The notes under the pieces are model-generated. The model was not told where the DNA came from. It made no database searches and worked only from the letters and a program-made list of their open reading frames with translations. A DNA stretch of 64,000 bases from a bacterium (lineage in GTDB: Bacteria > Cyanobacteriota > Vampirovibrionia > Gastranaerophilales > Gastranaerophilaceae). A program made the position numbers and the translations under genes. The stretch covers positions 16,472-80,471 of the forward strand of contig JAAVBM010000014.1 in assembly GCA_014803505.1 (NCBI GenBank), given 5' to 3'. Below, in pieces: positions 27,691 through 36,077 of the stretch (its first letter is position 1; each line of letters opens with the position of its first letter).

Positions 27691-28212
27691 GTGAAAAAGG
27701 GTTTTATTCTATTTTTGTTGGTTATTGGCTTATTAGTTTGCGGTAATAATTGTACTTTTGCGGAAAGTTTACCGAAGGTTTCTGCTATCGCGGAAATAGG
27801 AACTTTAACTATTAACAATAACTTGGAACAAGCTTTAGAAAAATGTAATAAAGCTTTAGAAGAATATCCTGATAATTCTGAATTATATTATTGGCGAGCA
27901 TCTATTAAAGGTAAAATGAATAATAATAAAGAGGCTTTGGCTGATTATAATAAGGCTGTAGAACTTGAACCGGGAGATCCTGATTTGTATGTTATGCGTG
28001 GTATCTGTAAATCAGATTTGGACGATAGAGAAGGGGCAATTGCTGATTTTAATAAAGCGTTGGAATTAAATCCTAAAAATTCTTCAGCCTATTCAATGCG
28101 TGCTTGTGTGAAATTAGATATGGGCGACTTTGAGGGCGCTACAAAAGATTTAGAGATGGCTAATTCTTTATTTGATAATGATGAAAAGTCTTTTAAACCT
28201 GCTGTTCAGTAA
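27691..28212 (+). CDS. Small exported TPR protein (173 aa)
   Basis: GTG start with GGGAG upstream. A signal peptide (MKKGF, hydrophobic stretch, cleavage near FAE, residue 25) is followed by three to four TPR units (ALADYNKAVELEPGDPDLY, then AIADFNKALELNPKNSSAY). It resembles a shorter version of the exported TPR protein at 2264, down to the ADYNKA wording of the repeats. Probable periplasmic scaffold; partner unknown. Confidence 0.8.
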   Translation: MKKGFILFLLVIGLLVCGNNCTFAESLPKVSAIAEIGTLTINNNLEQALEKCNKALEEYPDNSELYYWRASIKGKMNNNKEALADYNKAVELEPGDPDLYVMRGICKSDLDDREGAIADFNKALELNPKNSSAYSMRACVKLDMGDFEGATKDLEMANSLFDNDEKSFKPAVQ

Positions 28213-28890
28213 TTATCTGACATCAATGAATTTGTGGACCTGTGGAATTAATCTTACATTTTGATAATTCTTTGTGAACTTATCAAGAATCTCATTGCAG
28301 AAATCGGAAGAAATACTTATAGATCCATCAATGTTCATTTTTGGCTGCAGTACAAGTTCGATATCGAAACTTTTACCAATATTTGAGCATTCGAGAATTT
28401 CATTTTCTGTAATATTGGAGTCAAAAACTATTTTTGCAAAAGTATAGATTCCGCTGCATTTCTCGAAAAATTTCTTATGCAAATCTAAAGTTTTCAAATT
28501 TGAAGATGATTCAAGTTTTATATCTGCAGAGATTATATCTAAATAGTTTTTTATTTGCTCTAATTCGTCATGCATAGTTGCGTTGGTTTCGAGATAAATT
28601 TTTGTTTTACCTTTTATCAAAGGTAGAAATTCTTTTAAAAATCCAACAGAAACTAGAGGTTCTCCACCTGTTAGTGATATCGAATGGAATGTATCCAGCT
28701 GATATTCTGTAGAAATTTTATTGAATAATTCCTGTGGAGTATAAGAGATACCATTTTTAAATTCTGTATCACAATAGCTGCAATTTAAATTACAACCGCA
28801 AAATCTTATAAAAAGTTGTTTGTATCCTACAACAGGTCCTTCACCTTGTATTGATGAAAAAATTTCGTTGATTTTAGTTTCCATATCCAA
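28213..28890 (-). CDS. queE: 7-carboxy-7-deazaguanine synthase (225 aa)
   Basis: Radical SAM enzyme that makes CDG, the 7-deazaguanine precursor of queuosine. It has the family start INEIFSSIQGEGPVVG, the cluster motif C33-x3-C37-x2-C40, and SLTGGEPLVS for SAM binding. No queC, queD or queF lies in the window. Its ATG overlaps the end of the dnaJ-like gene by 17 bp, so it belongs to the ATP-grasp/DnaJ/QueE operon. An alternative ATG two codons later is possible. Confidence 0.9.
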   Translation of the reverse strand: MDMETKINEIFSSIQGEGPVVGYKQLFIRFCGCNLNCSYCDTEFKNGISYTPQELFNKISTEYQLDTFHSISLTGGEPLVSVGFLKEFLPLIKGKTKIYLETNATMHDELEQIKNYLDIISADIKLESSSNLKTLDLHKKFFEKCSGIYTFAKIVFDSNITENEILECSNIGKSFDIELVLQPKMNIDGSISISSDFCNEILDKFTKNYQNVRLIPQVHKFIDVR

Positions 28891-29935
28891 AGTTCTTTCT
28901 CATATCTTCATTTGATAAATTTTTAAGCTCTTTATAAAGCTTAATTTCATCATCTGACAAATCATGAGAAAATTCAATACTTACTGTAATAATTAAATCG
29001 CCGATTTTACCATTTTTTTTGATACCTTGTTTTGCAATACGGAATTTTTGACCGGAACAAGTATTTGGCGGAAGTTTTAATTTTATTTTGCCATCAAAAC
29101 TCGGTATTGTGATTTCTTCACCCAAAGCTGCTTCAAATGGTGTGATTGGAACATTGTAATAAATATTTAATTTATCAAAATGTACTTGAGTTTTTGTTTC
29201 AATTTTTATTATTATAAATAAATCTCCGCAAGGCCCGCCATTTCTACCGCTGGCACCTTCGTTTTTTAATCTTAATTTTGCGCCGTCTTTTATTCCTTTT
29301 GGAATAGTTACGGTTATTTTTTTTGTACGGGTAATCTCGCCTTTACCGCTGCATTCTGAACATTTACCACCATTTACGAAACGATGTCCGTGACATTTTG
29401 GGCAGCTTAAAGTTGTTCTAACATTTATTATCCGTTTGCTTCCTGTTAAAACTTCTTCGGGGCTAATGGTAACTTCTGTAATGATATTATCACCTTTTTT
29501 AGGCTTTTTAATTTCTTTTGTATGCTGATTTTTTTTGATTTTTACAAACCAATATTTTAAATTTTTTAGAATAGAATGTTCGTTTATTTTTTTCTTTGGT
29601 TGCTCTTTAGAACTTGGTTTTACCTCTGTAGTATATTTTTCTGATTTTGATTTTGCGTTGAGATATTCATCTTCTGCTTTTTGTGAAGATGTTGTTGTTT
29701 GTTCGCTTTTGAAAAATCCTTTTACAATATTGTATTGTTCTCTTGATTTTGGATTTGAAAGAATTTCGTAAGCTTCAGTGATATCTTTAAATTTTGCAAT
29801 GGCATCTTTTTCATTATTTATATCAGGATGATATTTTCGTGCAAGTTTTCTGTATGCAGATTTAATTTCTGCAATGTCAGAATCAACATTTACACCCAAA
29901 ATTTCATAGTAGTTTTTAGAACTATTAAACGCCAT
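28874..29935 (-). CDS. Atypical DnaJ co-chaperone with a single zinc centre (353 aa)
   Basis: N-terminal J domain (about residues 8-70) with the HPD motif at 36-38, then a basic linker of about 80 residues in place of the Gly/Phe region, and a DnaJ C-terminal domain. Canonical DnaJ carries four CxxCxGxG motifs; here only CPKCHGH and CSECSGKG remain, enough for one zinc. Substrate-binding beta domains follow (PKGIKDGAKLRLKNEGASG). It may be a specialised co-chaperone; no dnaK or grpE is adjacent. The gene follows the ATP-grasp gene by 44 bp. Confidence 0.85.
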   Translation of the reverse strand: MAFNSSKNYYEILGVNVDSDIAEIKSAYRKLARKYHPDINNEKDAIAKFKDITEAYEILSNPKSREQYNIVKGFFKSEQTTTSSQKAEDEYLNAKSKSEKYTTEVKPSSKEQPKKKINEHSILKNLKYWFVKIKKNQHTKEIKKPKKGDNIITEVTISPEEVLTGSKRIINVRTTLSCPKCHGHRFVNGGKCSECSGKGEITRTKKITVTIPKGIKDGAKLRLKNEGASGRNGGPCGDLFIIIKIETKTQVHFDKLNIYYNVPITPFEAALGEEITIPSFDGKIKLKLPPNTCSGQKFRIAKQGIKKNGKIGDLIITVSIEFSHDLSDDEIKLYKELKNLSNEDMRKNFGYGN

Positions 29936-29979
29936 ACAATTTATCTAATGATAAATTATAAAATTTCAACATCTCCAGT

Positions 29980-31236
29980 TTACGGATTTTTGTTTGCGCA
30001 AATATCTTTTCTATATTTAATACCTTCGCAATGAATTTCACTTAAGTCTTCGTATAGATAATTTCTTGCACGTGAAAGAGTTCCGGCAGTTCTGGTAAGA
30101 GTAAACAGGGCTCCTTTTTCTGTAAGGTAGGAGTCATTATTTGTTTTTTTTGTTTTGATAAAATCTACGTTAGATAAATCTTCAATTTTATCTAATCCGT
30201 TTATGTGTTTGTTATATTGTCTTGCTGTTACTGTAGCCGCAACTGATGCAAAATCATTAGTTTTGATTTGTTCATATTCATCTGAGAAAAATCCATTGAT
30301 GCAAGACATAAATATTTTAATCAAATCATCATCAATAAGATTCAATACCGCAGCACAATCGTGATGTTGGAAGAACGGTTTGAATTCTGATACGAAAAAT
30401 CTGTCTTCGCCTGTTAAAACACATTCAACTCCGAGTATTCCAAGATAAGGTGTTTCTTTTTTTTCAAGTGAAGATAGTGTGTTTTTAATAATATTGTCAA
30501 GTCTGGAAAGTATGATGTCTGAGATTCTAAAATCCGGAGCATAGCAGCCTATTCCGTTTGATAAAATCCCGCCATCACCATCTTCCGTAAATTTATAATC
30601 AGCAACTGAAGTTATAGGAATTGCAGTATATCCGTCTGTTATGTAATATACAGTGAAAGTTTTTCCAAAAGTAAATTCTTCTATTAGTATGTCTGATTCG
30701 TTTTTAGAAAAAAGTACAGATAAGTACTCGGAAGCCAAACTGATAGTCGGGCATGTAAGTCTGTCATCTATTATATTTGAATATTCAGAACATTTTATTG
30801 TAACAGGATATTTTGCAGATTTTAAATAATCTTCAGCTAATTGTTGTTTGTCAAAGATTCCGAATTTTGAAGTTTGAGCGTGTATTTTGTATAGAAATTT
30901 TTTACCAAAAGCATTATTCAAAGCTATTGTTGCTGCATCTTTTGTTGGACCGAAAATATTCTGTCCGTTAGCCTGAAAGAATGATACGATATCTGATTTT
31001 AAGGCTTTTTCTGAAACAGGAATTGTTAAATGGATATTGTTTTCGAGTGCGAATTTTAATAATCCCGTAGTGTCATCTTCTCTAATATCTATATATTTTA
31101 TATTTTCGAGTTTTATTGAACTTTCAGGAGTAATATATATTTCGCCAATATTTTTATGGTTTAAAAACTTTTTGGCGATAGCGGAAATATTAGCACCCTG
31201 TCCTATTATTAAAATATTCTGTTTCTCTTCTAGCAT
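29980..31236 (-). CDS. PurD-like ATP-grasp protein with degenerate signatures (418 aa)
   Basis: Overall order and length match phosphoribosylamine-glycine ligase (PurD): N-terminal Rossmann-like domain (ILIIGQGANISA), ATP-grasp core (YPVTIKCSEYS, DILIEEFTFGKTFTVYYITDG), and a C-terminal domain ending CEGIKYRKDI as in PurD. However the PurD GSGGREHA motif is replaced by GQGANISA and the RFGDPE motif by SEFKPFFQHHD. It is either a very diverged GAR synthetase or a paralogue with another ligase role. It begins 6 nt after TATAAT and heads an operon with dnaJ-like and queE. Confidence 0.7.
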   Translation of the reverse strand: MLEEKQNILIIGQGANISAIAKKFLNHKNIGEIYITPESSIKLENIKYIDIREDDTTGLLKFALENNIHLTIPVSEKALKSDIVSFFQANGQNIFGPTKDAATIALNNAFGKKFLYKIHAQTSKFGIFDKQQLAEDYLKSAKYPVTIKCSEYSNIIDDRLTCPTISLASEYLSVLFSKNESDILIEEFTFGKTFTVYYITDGYTAIPITSVADYKFTEDGDGGILSNGIGCYAPDFRISDIILSRLDNIIKNTLSSLEKKETPYLGILGVECVLTGEDRFFVSEFKPFFQHHDCAAVLNLIDDDLIKIFMSCINGFFSDEYEQIKTNDFASVAATVTARQYNKHINGLDKIEDLSNVDFIKTKKTNNDSYLTEKGALFTLTRTAGTLSRARNYLYEDLSEIHCEGIKYRKDICANKNP

Positions 31237-31242
31237 ATAAAA

Positions 31243-31248
31243 ATTATA
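31243..31248 (-). promoter_or_regulatory. -10 box giving a leaderless PurD-like mRNA
   Basis: On the minus strand TATAAT (31248-31243) lies exactly 6 nt before the ATG at 31236. No clear -35. Confidence 0.55.
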
Positions 31249-31363
31249 CTACACAAAACAGAGGATTTTGTTAAGTTATTTTAAATTTTTCTGATTAATT
31301 GTGATATAATAATGACAAATTAGAATTGATGATTAAAACTACTGTAAAGTAGAGAGGTTATAG

Positions 31364-31612
31364 ATGGCAGGTTTAGTAAATTTTTTATCGAATGTATTTC
31401 AGGCTCCGTCAGGTGTTAATTCCACTGCGCCTGTGGTTCGTCAAACAACAAGTCAAAGTCCGTATAGTAATAATCCTTTTGTAAGTTATAATGGAAATAG
31501 TTTTTCTTCAAGATATTATGCGCAAAACAAGCCTGTAAAAGGGGGGTACTTCGCAGGTTATTATAACGGTAAACAAAATATTGTCGGTAGGAAATTATTT
31601 GTTGAAGTTTAA
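31364..31612 (+). CDS. Small Ser/Asn/Tyr-rich protein of unknown function (82 aa)
   Basis: I do not recognise a family. It has an extended -10 promoter (TGA then TATAAT at 31315-31320), an AGAGAGG ribosome site and a strong terminator, so it is very likely a real single-gene unit. Composition is rich in Ser, Asn, Tyr and Gly with the repeats SYNGNSF and YYNGKQN, no signal peptide, one short hydrophobic start. In style it resembles the 98-aa protein at 1717. Confidence 0.65.
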   Translation: MAGLVNFLSNVFQAPSGVNSTAPVVRQTTSQSPYSNNPFVSYNGNSFSSRYYAQNKPVKGGYFAGYYNGKQNIVGRKLFVEV

Positions 31613-31627
31613 TTTAATAGTTTTATT

Positions 31628-31657
31628 AAAAAGGCGGAGTTTTAACTCCGCCTTTTT
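31628..31657 (+). terminator. Terminator, GGCGGAGTT stem
   Basis: AAAAAGGCGGAGTT pairs with AACTCCGCCTTTTT around TT. The A and T runs make it bidirectional, serving the small gene on the left and the minus-strand pilin genes on the right. Confidence 0.9.
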
Positions 31658-31681
31658 GTATTTCTTATTTCTTAAAATTTT

Positions 31682-32362
31682 TTAATAAGTCATTTTCCAA
31701 CCGGAATCAACAGTAGCTCCATAACAATAATTTGCGCCATGTCCTTCTGTACATTTTCTTATTTTTTCATCTACAGTTAATGTTGTGCCATCAGCAGTAT
31801 CAATAAGTTTTCCTCTGCTGGTTACAAATGTACAAAAATAATCTCTGCCTGACATGTTAGGTGGCTCATTTCCGTTTATGTCATAGCAAAACTCCCCTAT
31901 CATTTTATCACCATCTGTAAGATCTTCACTTGTTAATCTATACCCAACAATAGCACCATTTTTTAGAATGATACTTTTGTATCCTGGACCGGCTATACCA
32001 GTATTAGTATTAGATAGTAGTCTGTATTGAATTTTAGCTGTTCCTGTAGCTGATGTCTTCCAGCAGTTTTTTGCTCCTGCTGTTGTATCTCCACAATCTT
32101 GAGCCATAGCAAAGTTTTCTTCTGTTAGTAATTTTGCCGGATCCGTAAAGTCGGTATTAGTTAAACTCTTTGTTTTGTATTTAACCATTTGATCAGTTGT
32201 AAGCTGTTGAAATGAGCCAATAAGTCCTTTTAACTGAGTAGTTAGAGTTTGTCTGTTTATGTGGTTCATTAAGCTTGGAATAGACATTGCTGCAATTGCT
32301 CCGATAATACCCAAAGCAACAAGCAATTCTGTTAATGTAAATGCTTTTGATTTAAATTTCAT
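31682..32362 (-). CDS. Type IV pilin-like protein (226 aa)
   Basis: Prepilin signal MKFKSKA then FTLTELLVALGIIGAIAAM; cleavage again between Ala and Phe. The globular part has several cysteines and the motif DINGNEPPNMSGRD (near residue 164), the same form as in the other two pilin-like proteins. It follows the gene at 32374 by 11 bp and is co-transcribed with it. The motif and length suggest minor pilins or pseudopilins rather than the short major pilin. Confidence 0.85.
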   Translation of the reverse strand: MKFKSKAFTLTELLVALGIIGAIAAMSIPSLMNHINRQTLTTQLKGLIGSFQQLTTDQMVKYKTKSLTNTDFTDPAKLLTEENFAMAQDCGDTTAGAKNCWKTSATGTAKIQYRLLSNTNTGIAGPGYKSIILKNGAIVGYRLTSEDLTDGDKMIGEFCYDINGNEPPNMSGRDYFCTFVTSRGKLIDTADGTTLTVDEKIRKCTEGHGANYCYGATVDSGWKMTY

Positions 32363-32373
32363 TATAAGCTCCT

Positions 32374-33069
32374 TTAATTATTCATGTAATTAGGATCGAA
32401 TCCTGATATCTCCATAAGATAATAGCAAATTTCAGTATTACCACTTTTGCAAGCATTAAGAAGTTTTGCGCGGGTATCGTTTCTGGTATAACCGTTTCTT
32501 AAGCAGGCTCCAACATCTCCAGAATGTATGCCAGCCTCAATATCCGTGTCGAGTGCTACACATACAATATGTCTGTCAATACCAGCAATATTTGGCGGTT
32601 CTGGGCCGTTTAAGTCTATACTTATAGGTAAAAATTTGTTGTTGAATGAACCTGCGTTACTTGGAGAAATATCAATGGTTACACCATTTTTTAGAAGTAC
32701 AGCTTGTTTGGTGTACCAAAGTCCAACTGTTCCTCCCTTCAAATTTTTGTAATCAGTAGAGGTATTGGCATAGCATTCGTTAGGGGTTTCAGTACTACAT
32801 ACCTTAGCTACATCAAAATTTCGTTTTAAAAATTCAGCCGGTGCAGACATAATATCTGTATTTCTAACATTTGTAGTTGATCTTTGTACTAATTCGTTTT
32901 GTACTGCAGAATTTAGGGTTGATACAGTACTTTGTATAAGTGACGTGGCTGCTCTGTTACTTGTATCTTTGATTAACCCTGGAATAACCAATGCTGCAAG
33001 AGTTCCAATTACAGCAAGCGTTATAAGGACTTCGCTAAGCGTGAATGCGTCCTTTTTAATCTTAATCAT
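32374..33069 (-). CDS. Type IV pilin-like protein (231 aa)
   Basis: Prepilin signal MIKIKKDA then FTLSEVLITLAVIGTLAAL with the conserved Glu. The C-terminal domain has cysteines and the motif DLNGPEPPNIAGID (near residue 148). First gene of a two-gene operon with 31682. AGGA upstream gives the ribosome site. Together with the protein at 20415 it provides likely substrates for the pilus operon at 8.7-14.8 kb. Confidence 0.85.
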   Translation of the reverse strand: MIKIKKDAFTLSEVLITLAVIGTLAALVIPGLIKDTSNRAATSLIQSTVSTLNSAVQNELVQRSTTNVRNTDIMSAPAEFLKRNFDVAKVCSTETPNECYANTSTDYKNLKGGTVGLWYTKQAVLLKNGVTIDISPSNAGSFNNKFLPISIDLNGPEPPNIAGIDRHIVCVALDTDIEAGIHSGDVGACLRNGYTRNDTRAKLLNACKSGNTEICYYLMEISGFDPNYMNN

Positions 33070-33192
33070 AAACCAATCCTCATTATATCTATATTATTAT
33101 TTTAACATTATTTTGCAAAAAGTTCAATCGTCTTGACTGGATATTTTGAGTAAGTTAAAATTTAAGAGTATATAAGGTGAAGGGAGTAGAAA

Positions 33193-33894
33193 ATGACTAA
33201 TATACAAGTTTCACAAGAAATTCAAGAAAAATGCTGCGTGGCTCGCGGTGTTAAAGGAGTACCTGCTCCAATTCCTCAAGAAGGAGAATGGACAAAGTGT
33301 AAAGAAATTAAAGATATTTCTGGTTTAACACACGGTTGTGGTTGTTGTGCACCTCAACAAGGTACTTGTAAATTAACTTTAAATGTTAAGAATGGTATCA
33401 TTCAAGAAGCTTTGGTTGAAACCATTGGATGTTCAGGTATGACTCACTCTGCTGCTATGGCTGGTGAAATCCTTCCTGGTAAAACTATTTTAGAAGCTTT
33501 GAATACTGACCTTGTTTGTGACGCTATTAACGTTGCAATGAGAGAATTATTCTTACAAATCGTTTATGGTAGAACTCAATCTGCTTTCTCTGAAAACGGT
33601 TTACCTGTAGGTGCTGGACTTGAAGATTTAGGTAAAGGTCTATGCTCTATGTGCGGTACAATTCACTCTACTGCTCAAAAAGGTGTAAGATATCTTTCAT
33701 TAACTGAAGGTTATATCCTTAAAATGGGTCTTGATAAAAATGACGAAGTTATCGGTTATCAATTTGTTAACCTTGGCAAAGTTATGGATGCTATTAAAAA
33801 AGGTGTTGACCCTAAAGAAGCTTATGAGAAAAATATCGGTACTTACGGCAGATTTGCTGATGCTGTAAAATATATCGATCCTCGTGAAGAGTAG
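33193..33894 (+). CDS. NifU-like Fe-S scaffold family protein paired with GGGtGRT (233 aa)
   Basis: A NifU/IscU-type fold with many cysteines: GCGCCAPQQGTCKLTL (about residues 49-64), the IGCSGMTHSAAM stretch, and a later CSMCGTIHS motif near 155. In gut Firmicutes and related genomes this family, usually annotated as an iron-sulfur cluster assembly scaffold, lies directly beside the GGGtGRT protein, as here. Its own role is not established. AAGGGAG precedes the ATG. Codon use is more regular than in its neighbours, suggesting high expression. Confidence 0.75.
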   Translation: MTNIQVSQEIQEKCCVARGVKGVPAPIPQEGEWTKCKEIKDISGLTHGCGCCAPQQGTCKLTLNVKNGIIQEALVETIGCSGMTHSAAMAGEILPGKTILEALNTDLVCDAINVAMRELFLQIVYGRTQSAFSENGLPVGAGLEDLGKGLCSMCGTIHSTAQKGVRYLSLTEGYILKMGLDKNDEVIGYQFVNLGKVMDAIKKGVDPKEAYEKNIGTYGRFADAVKYIDPREE

Positions 33895-33899
33895 GGGGA

Positions 33900-33973
33900 A
33901 GTCACTCTGAACTTGTTTCAGGGTCTGTCTATCTCAATTAAATTGATAGATTTCTTATCAAGTGCGGAATGAC
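33900..33973. repeat. Dispersed palindromic repeat between two co-oriented genes
   Basis: A degenerate CACTCTGAACTTGTTTCAGG followed by TTGATAGATTTCTTATCAAG and GGAATGAC, related to the modules at 20, 27, 46.8 and 54.9 kb. It separates the Fe-S scaffold and GGGtGRT genes, showing insertion inside an otherwise compact pair. Confidence 0.6.
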
Positions 33974-34012
33974 AATAAAATAGAACTTATTAAAATAGAA
34001 GGAAAAATAATT

Positions 34013-35017
34013 ATGACAGTAAAATTTGAAGGACAAGATAGACGTGAAGCTACTCTTAATAAAGTTTTACCTGAATATGGTTTCAAAAACTTAGAAGAAG
34101 CTCGCGATTTATGCTTATCAAAAGGAATTGATGTTGATGCGATTGTTAAAGGTATTCAACCTATCGCATTTGATAATGCATCTTGGGCATATACTTTAGG
34201 TTGCGCTATTGCAATTAAAAAAGGATTAACTGAAGCTGCTGATGTCGCAGAAGCAATTGGTTTAGGTCTACAAGCATTTGCTGTACCTGGTTCAGTTGGT
34301 GACAGAAGACAAGTTGGTATTGGTCATGGTAACTTAGGTGCTATGCTTCTAAGAGAAGAAACTAAATGCTTCTGTTTCTTAGCTGGTCACGAATCTTTCG
34401 CAGCTGCTGAAGGTGCTATCGGTATTGCTAGAAATGCTAATAAAGTTAGAAAAGAACCTTTAAGAGTTATCTTGAACGGTCTTGGTAAAGATGCAGCTTA
34501 CGTTATTGCAAGAATTAACGGGTTTACTGCTGTTGAAACTGAATATAACTTCAAAACAGGCGAATTGAAAATTGTTAAAGAAACTCCATTCTCTGATGGT
34601 GAAAGATCAAAAGTTCGTTGCTATGGTGCTGATGATGTTTCTGAAGGTGTTGCAATTATGATTCAAGAAGGTGTTGATGTATCTATCACTGGTAACTCAA
34701 CTAACCCAACTCGTTTCCAACACCCTGTTGCAGGTACTTATAAAAAATGGTGTTTCGAAAATGATAGAAAATACTTCTCAGTAGCTTCTGGTGGCGGTAC
34801 TGGTAGAACTCTTCACCCAGATAACGTTGCAGCCGGTCCTGCTTCATATGGTATGACAGATACTATGGGAAGAATGCACGGTGATGCTCAATTTGCAGGT
34901 TCATCTTCAGTTCCTGCTCACGTAGAAATGATGGGCGTTATCGGTATGGGTAACAACCCAATGGTAGGTGCTACTGTTGCATGTGCTGTTGCTGTTTCTC
35001 AAGCTATGAGCAAATAA
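34013..35017 (+). CDS. GGGtGRT family protein (334 aa)
   Basis: Contains the name-giving SGGGTGRT motif near residues 259-266, followed by HPDNVAAGPASYGM. The family (known from anaerobic gut bacteria) has no established function but nearly always lies beside the Fe-S scaffold-like gene found here at 33193, hinting at a metal- or cluster-dependent role. No signal peptide or membrane segment. The start at 34013 is chosen for the AGAAGG site upstream; an open frame from 33962 would run into the repeat. Confidence 0.8.
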   Translation: MTVKFEGQDRREATLNKVLPEYGFKNLEEARDLCLSKGIDVDAIVKGIQPIAFDNASWAYTLGCAIAIKKGLTEAADVAEAIGLGLQAFAVPGSVGDRRQVGIGHGNLGAMLLREETKCFCFLAGHESFAAAEGAIGIARNANKVRKEPLRVILNGLGKDAAYVIARINGFTAVETEYNFKTGELKIVKETPFSDGERSKVRCYGADDVSEGVAIMIQEGVDVSITGNSTNPTRFQHPVAGTYKKWCFENDRKYFSVASGGGTGRTLHPDNVAAGPASYGMTDTMGRMHGDAQFAGSSSVPAHVEMMGVIGMGNNPMVGATVACAVAVSQAMSK

Positions 35018-35041
35018 TAAATTTTAAATTTATTTAACTAA

Positions 35042-35077
35042 AAATGTCTTTAACTGTAAAGTTAAGGGCATTTTTTT
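35042..35077 (+). terminator. Terminator of the GGGtGRT gene
   Basis: AAATGTCTTTAACT pairs with AGTTAAGGGCATTT around GTAA, then a run of seven T. Confidence 0.85.
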
Positions 35078-35534
35078 AGTCTAATTATTGAATTGTTAAG
35101 TTTAAAATGTATAATTTATAGACTTATTATCTATTAAGTATATATTTTTAATATAAATCATCCTCTATATAACAGAATGTTAACAACATTTTGTTTGAAT
35201 AGGCAATTTCTACATGTAAAAAACGTTTATATATATGTAAGGGGAATGCAAAAAGCATTTATCGGAAAAGAAAATTAAATTCTAAATTATAAGTAAAAAG
35301 GATTTAAGTAAAAAAAGTTTTTTTATACTCTCTCTCTCTTAATATCCTCGTGTTTATTTAATGTTGCCATAATCTGGCAACTTTTTTTTGCTTTAAATAG
35401 TGGGTTTTGTTTATATTTTTAATTCTGTAAAATTTGATTGTTTTAGTTTTGGTAACAAATTTGGTAACATTATAAATTCAATTTATATAAAATAATAATT
35501 TTATTATTCATATTTACTCAAGCTTTTTTATGAT
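35078..35534. other. Long non-coding stretch, possible small RNA gene
   Basis: About 450 AT-rich bases with no convincing reading frame. TTGAAT (35195), 16 bp and TAAAAA (35217) form a weak promoter, and a clear terminator ends at 35389, so a transcript of roughly 160 nt is possible. A CT-repeat lies near 35330-35338, and GGTAACAAATTTGGTAAC (35451-35468) is a short direct repeat. I could not match it to a known RNA. Confidence 0.3.
35363..35389 (+). terminator. Orphan terminator in the 35-kb gap
   Basis: GTTGCCA pairs with TGGCAAC around TAATC and is followed by eight T. No annotated gene ends just before it. Confidence 0.8.
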
Positions 35535-35882
35535 TTATTTTTTATCAATTTCTACTTTCTCTTTATTTTTAACTTTAATTTTTAATTCTCTTTTTCGACG
35601 GATTTCTTTTTTGGTATCAAAGTAAGATGGTGCATTTTTATCATATAGGAATGTTGTTATTAAAATAAAGTGTATTAAGTAATCAATTGTACCTAACTGA
35701 ACAGGTTTTCCAATAAAAAACATTCCTATTGAAAAAGAGCAAAATGTTGAAATTACAAAAACAAAAATACACCACCCTTTTGATAATTTCTTTTTTAAGA
35801 GTAATCTGATAAATCCGATTATTAATACTGCTGGTAGTATATCCCCAATTAGTGCTCCTATTAACATTGCTAAAATATTCAT
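35535..35882 (-). CDS. Hypothetical membrane protein (115 aa)
   Basis: Three hydrophobic segments (about residues 3-25, 38-55 and 66-80) precede a highly basic Lys/Arg-rich C-terminal tail of about 30 residues, probably cytoplasmic. AAAGGA precedes the ATG at good spacing. No family recognised. Monocistronic, very AT-rich, beside a large gap with a direct repeat, so it could be a recent acquisition; this is only suggestive. Confidence 0.6.
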   Translation of the reverse strand: MNILAMLIGALIGDILPAVLIIGFIRLLLKKKLSKGWCIFVFVISTFCSFSIGMFFIGKPVQLGTIDYLIHFILITTFLYDKNAPSYFDTKKEIRRKRELKIKVKNKEKVEIDKK

Positions 35883-36077
35883 TTAATATCCTTTTTATAA
35901 TTAGTTTTTGATTAAGTATCTTTTGAAAGAAACAACCAGGCTCTTTATTGCGTTGATTATAACATAAAGACTTGAAAAGGATAAAGTAAGCTTAAGATTT
36001 TAGGTTGTCAAAGTGGTTGAACTTCGAATTAGGTTATATATCTATGGATTTTAATATTTTTATAATAAAATTAGGAT

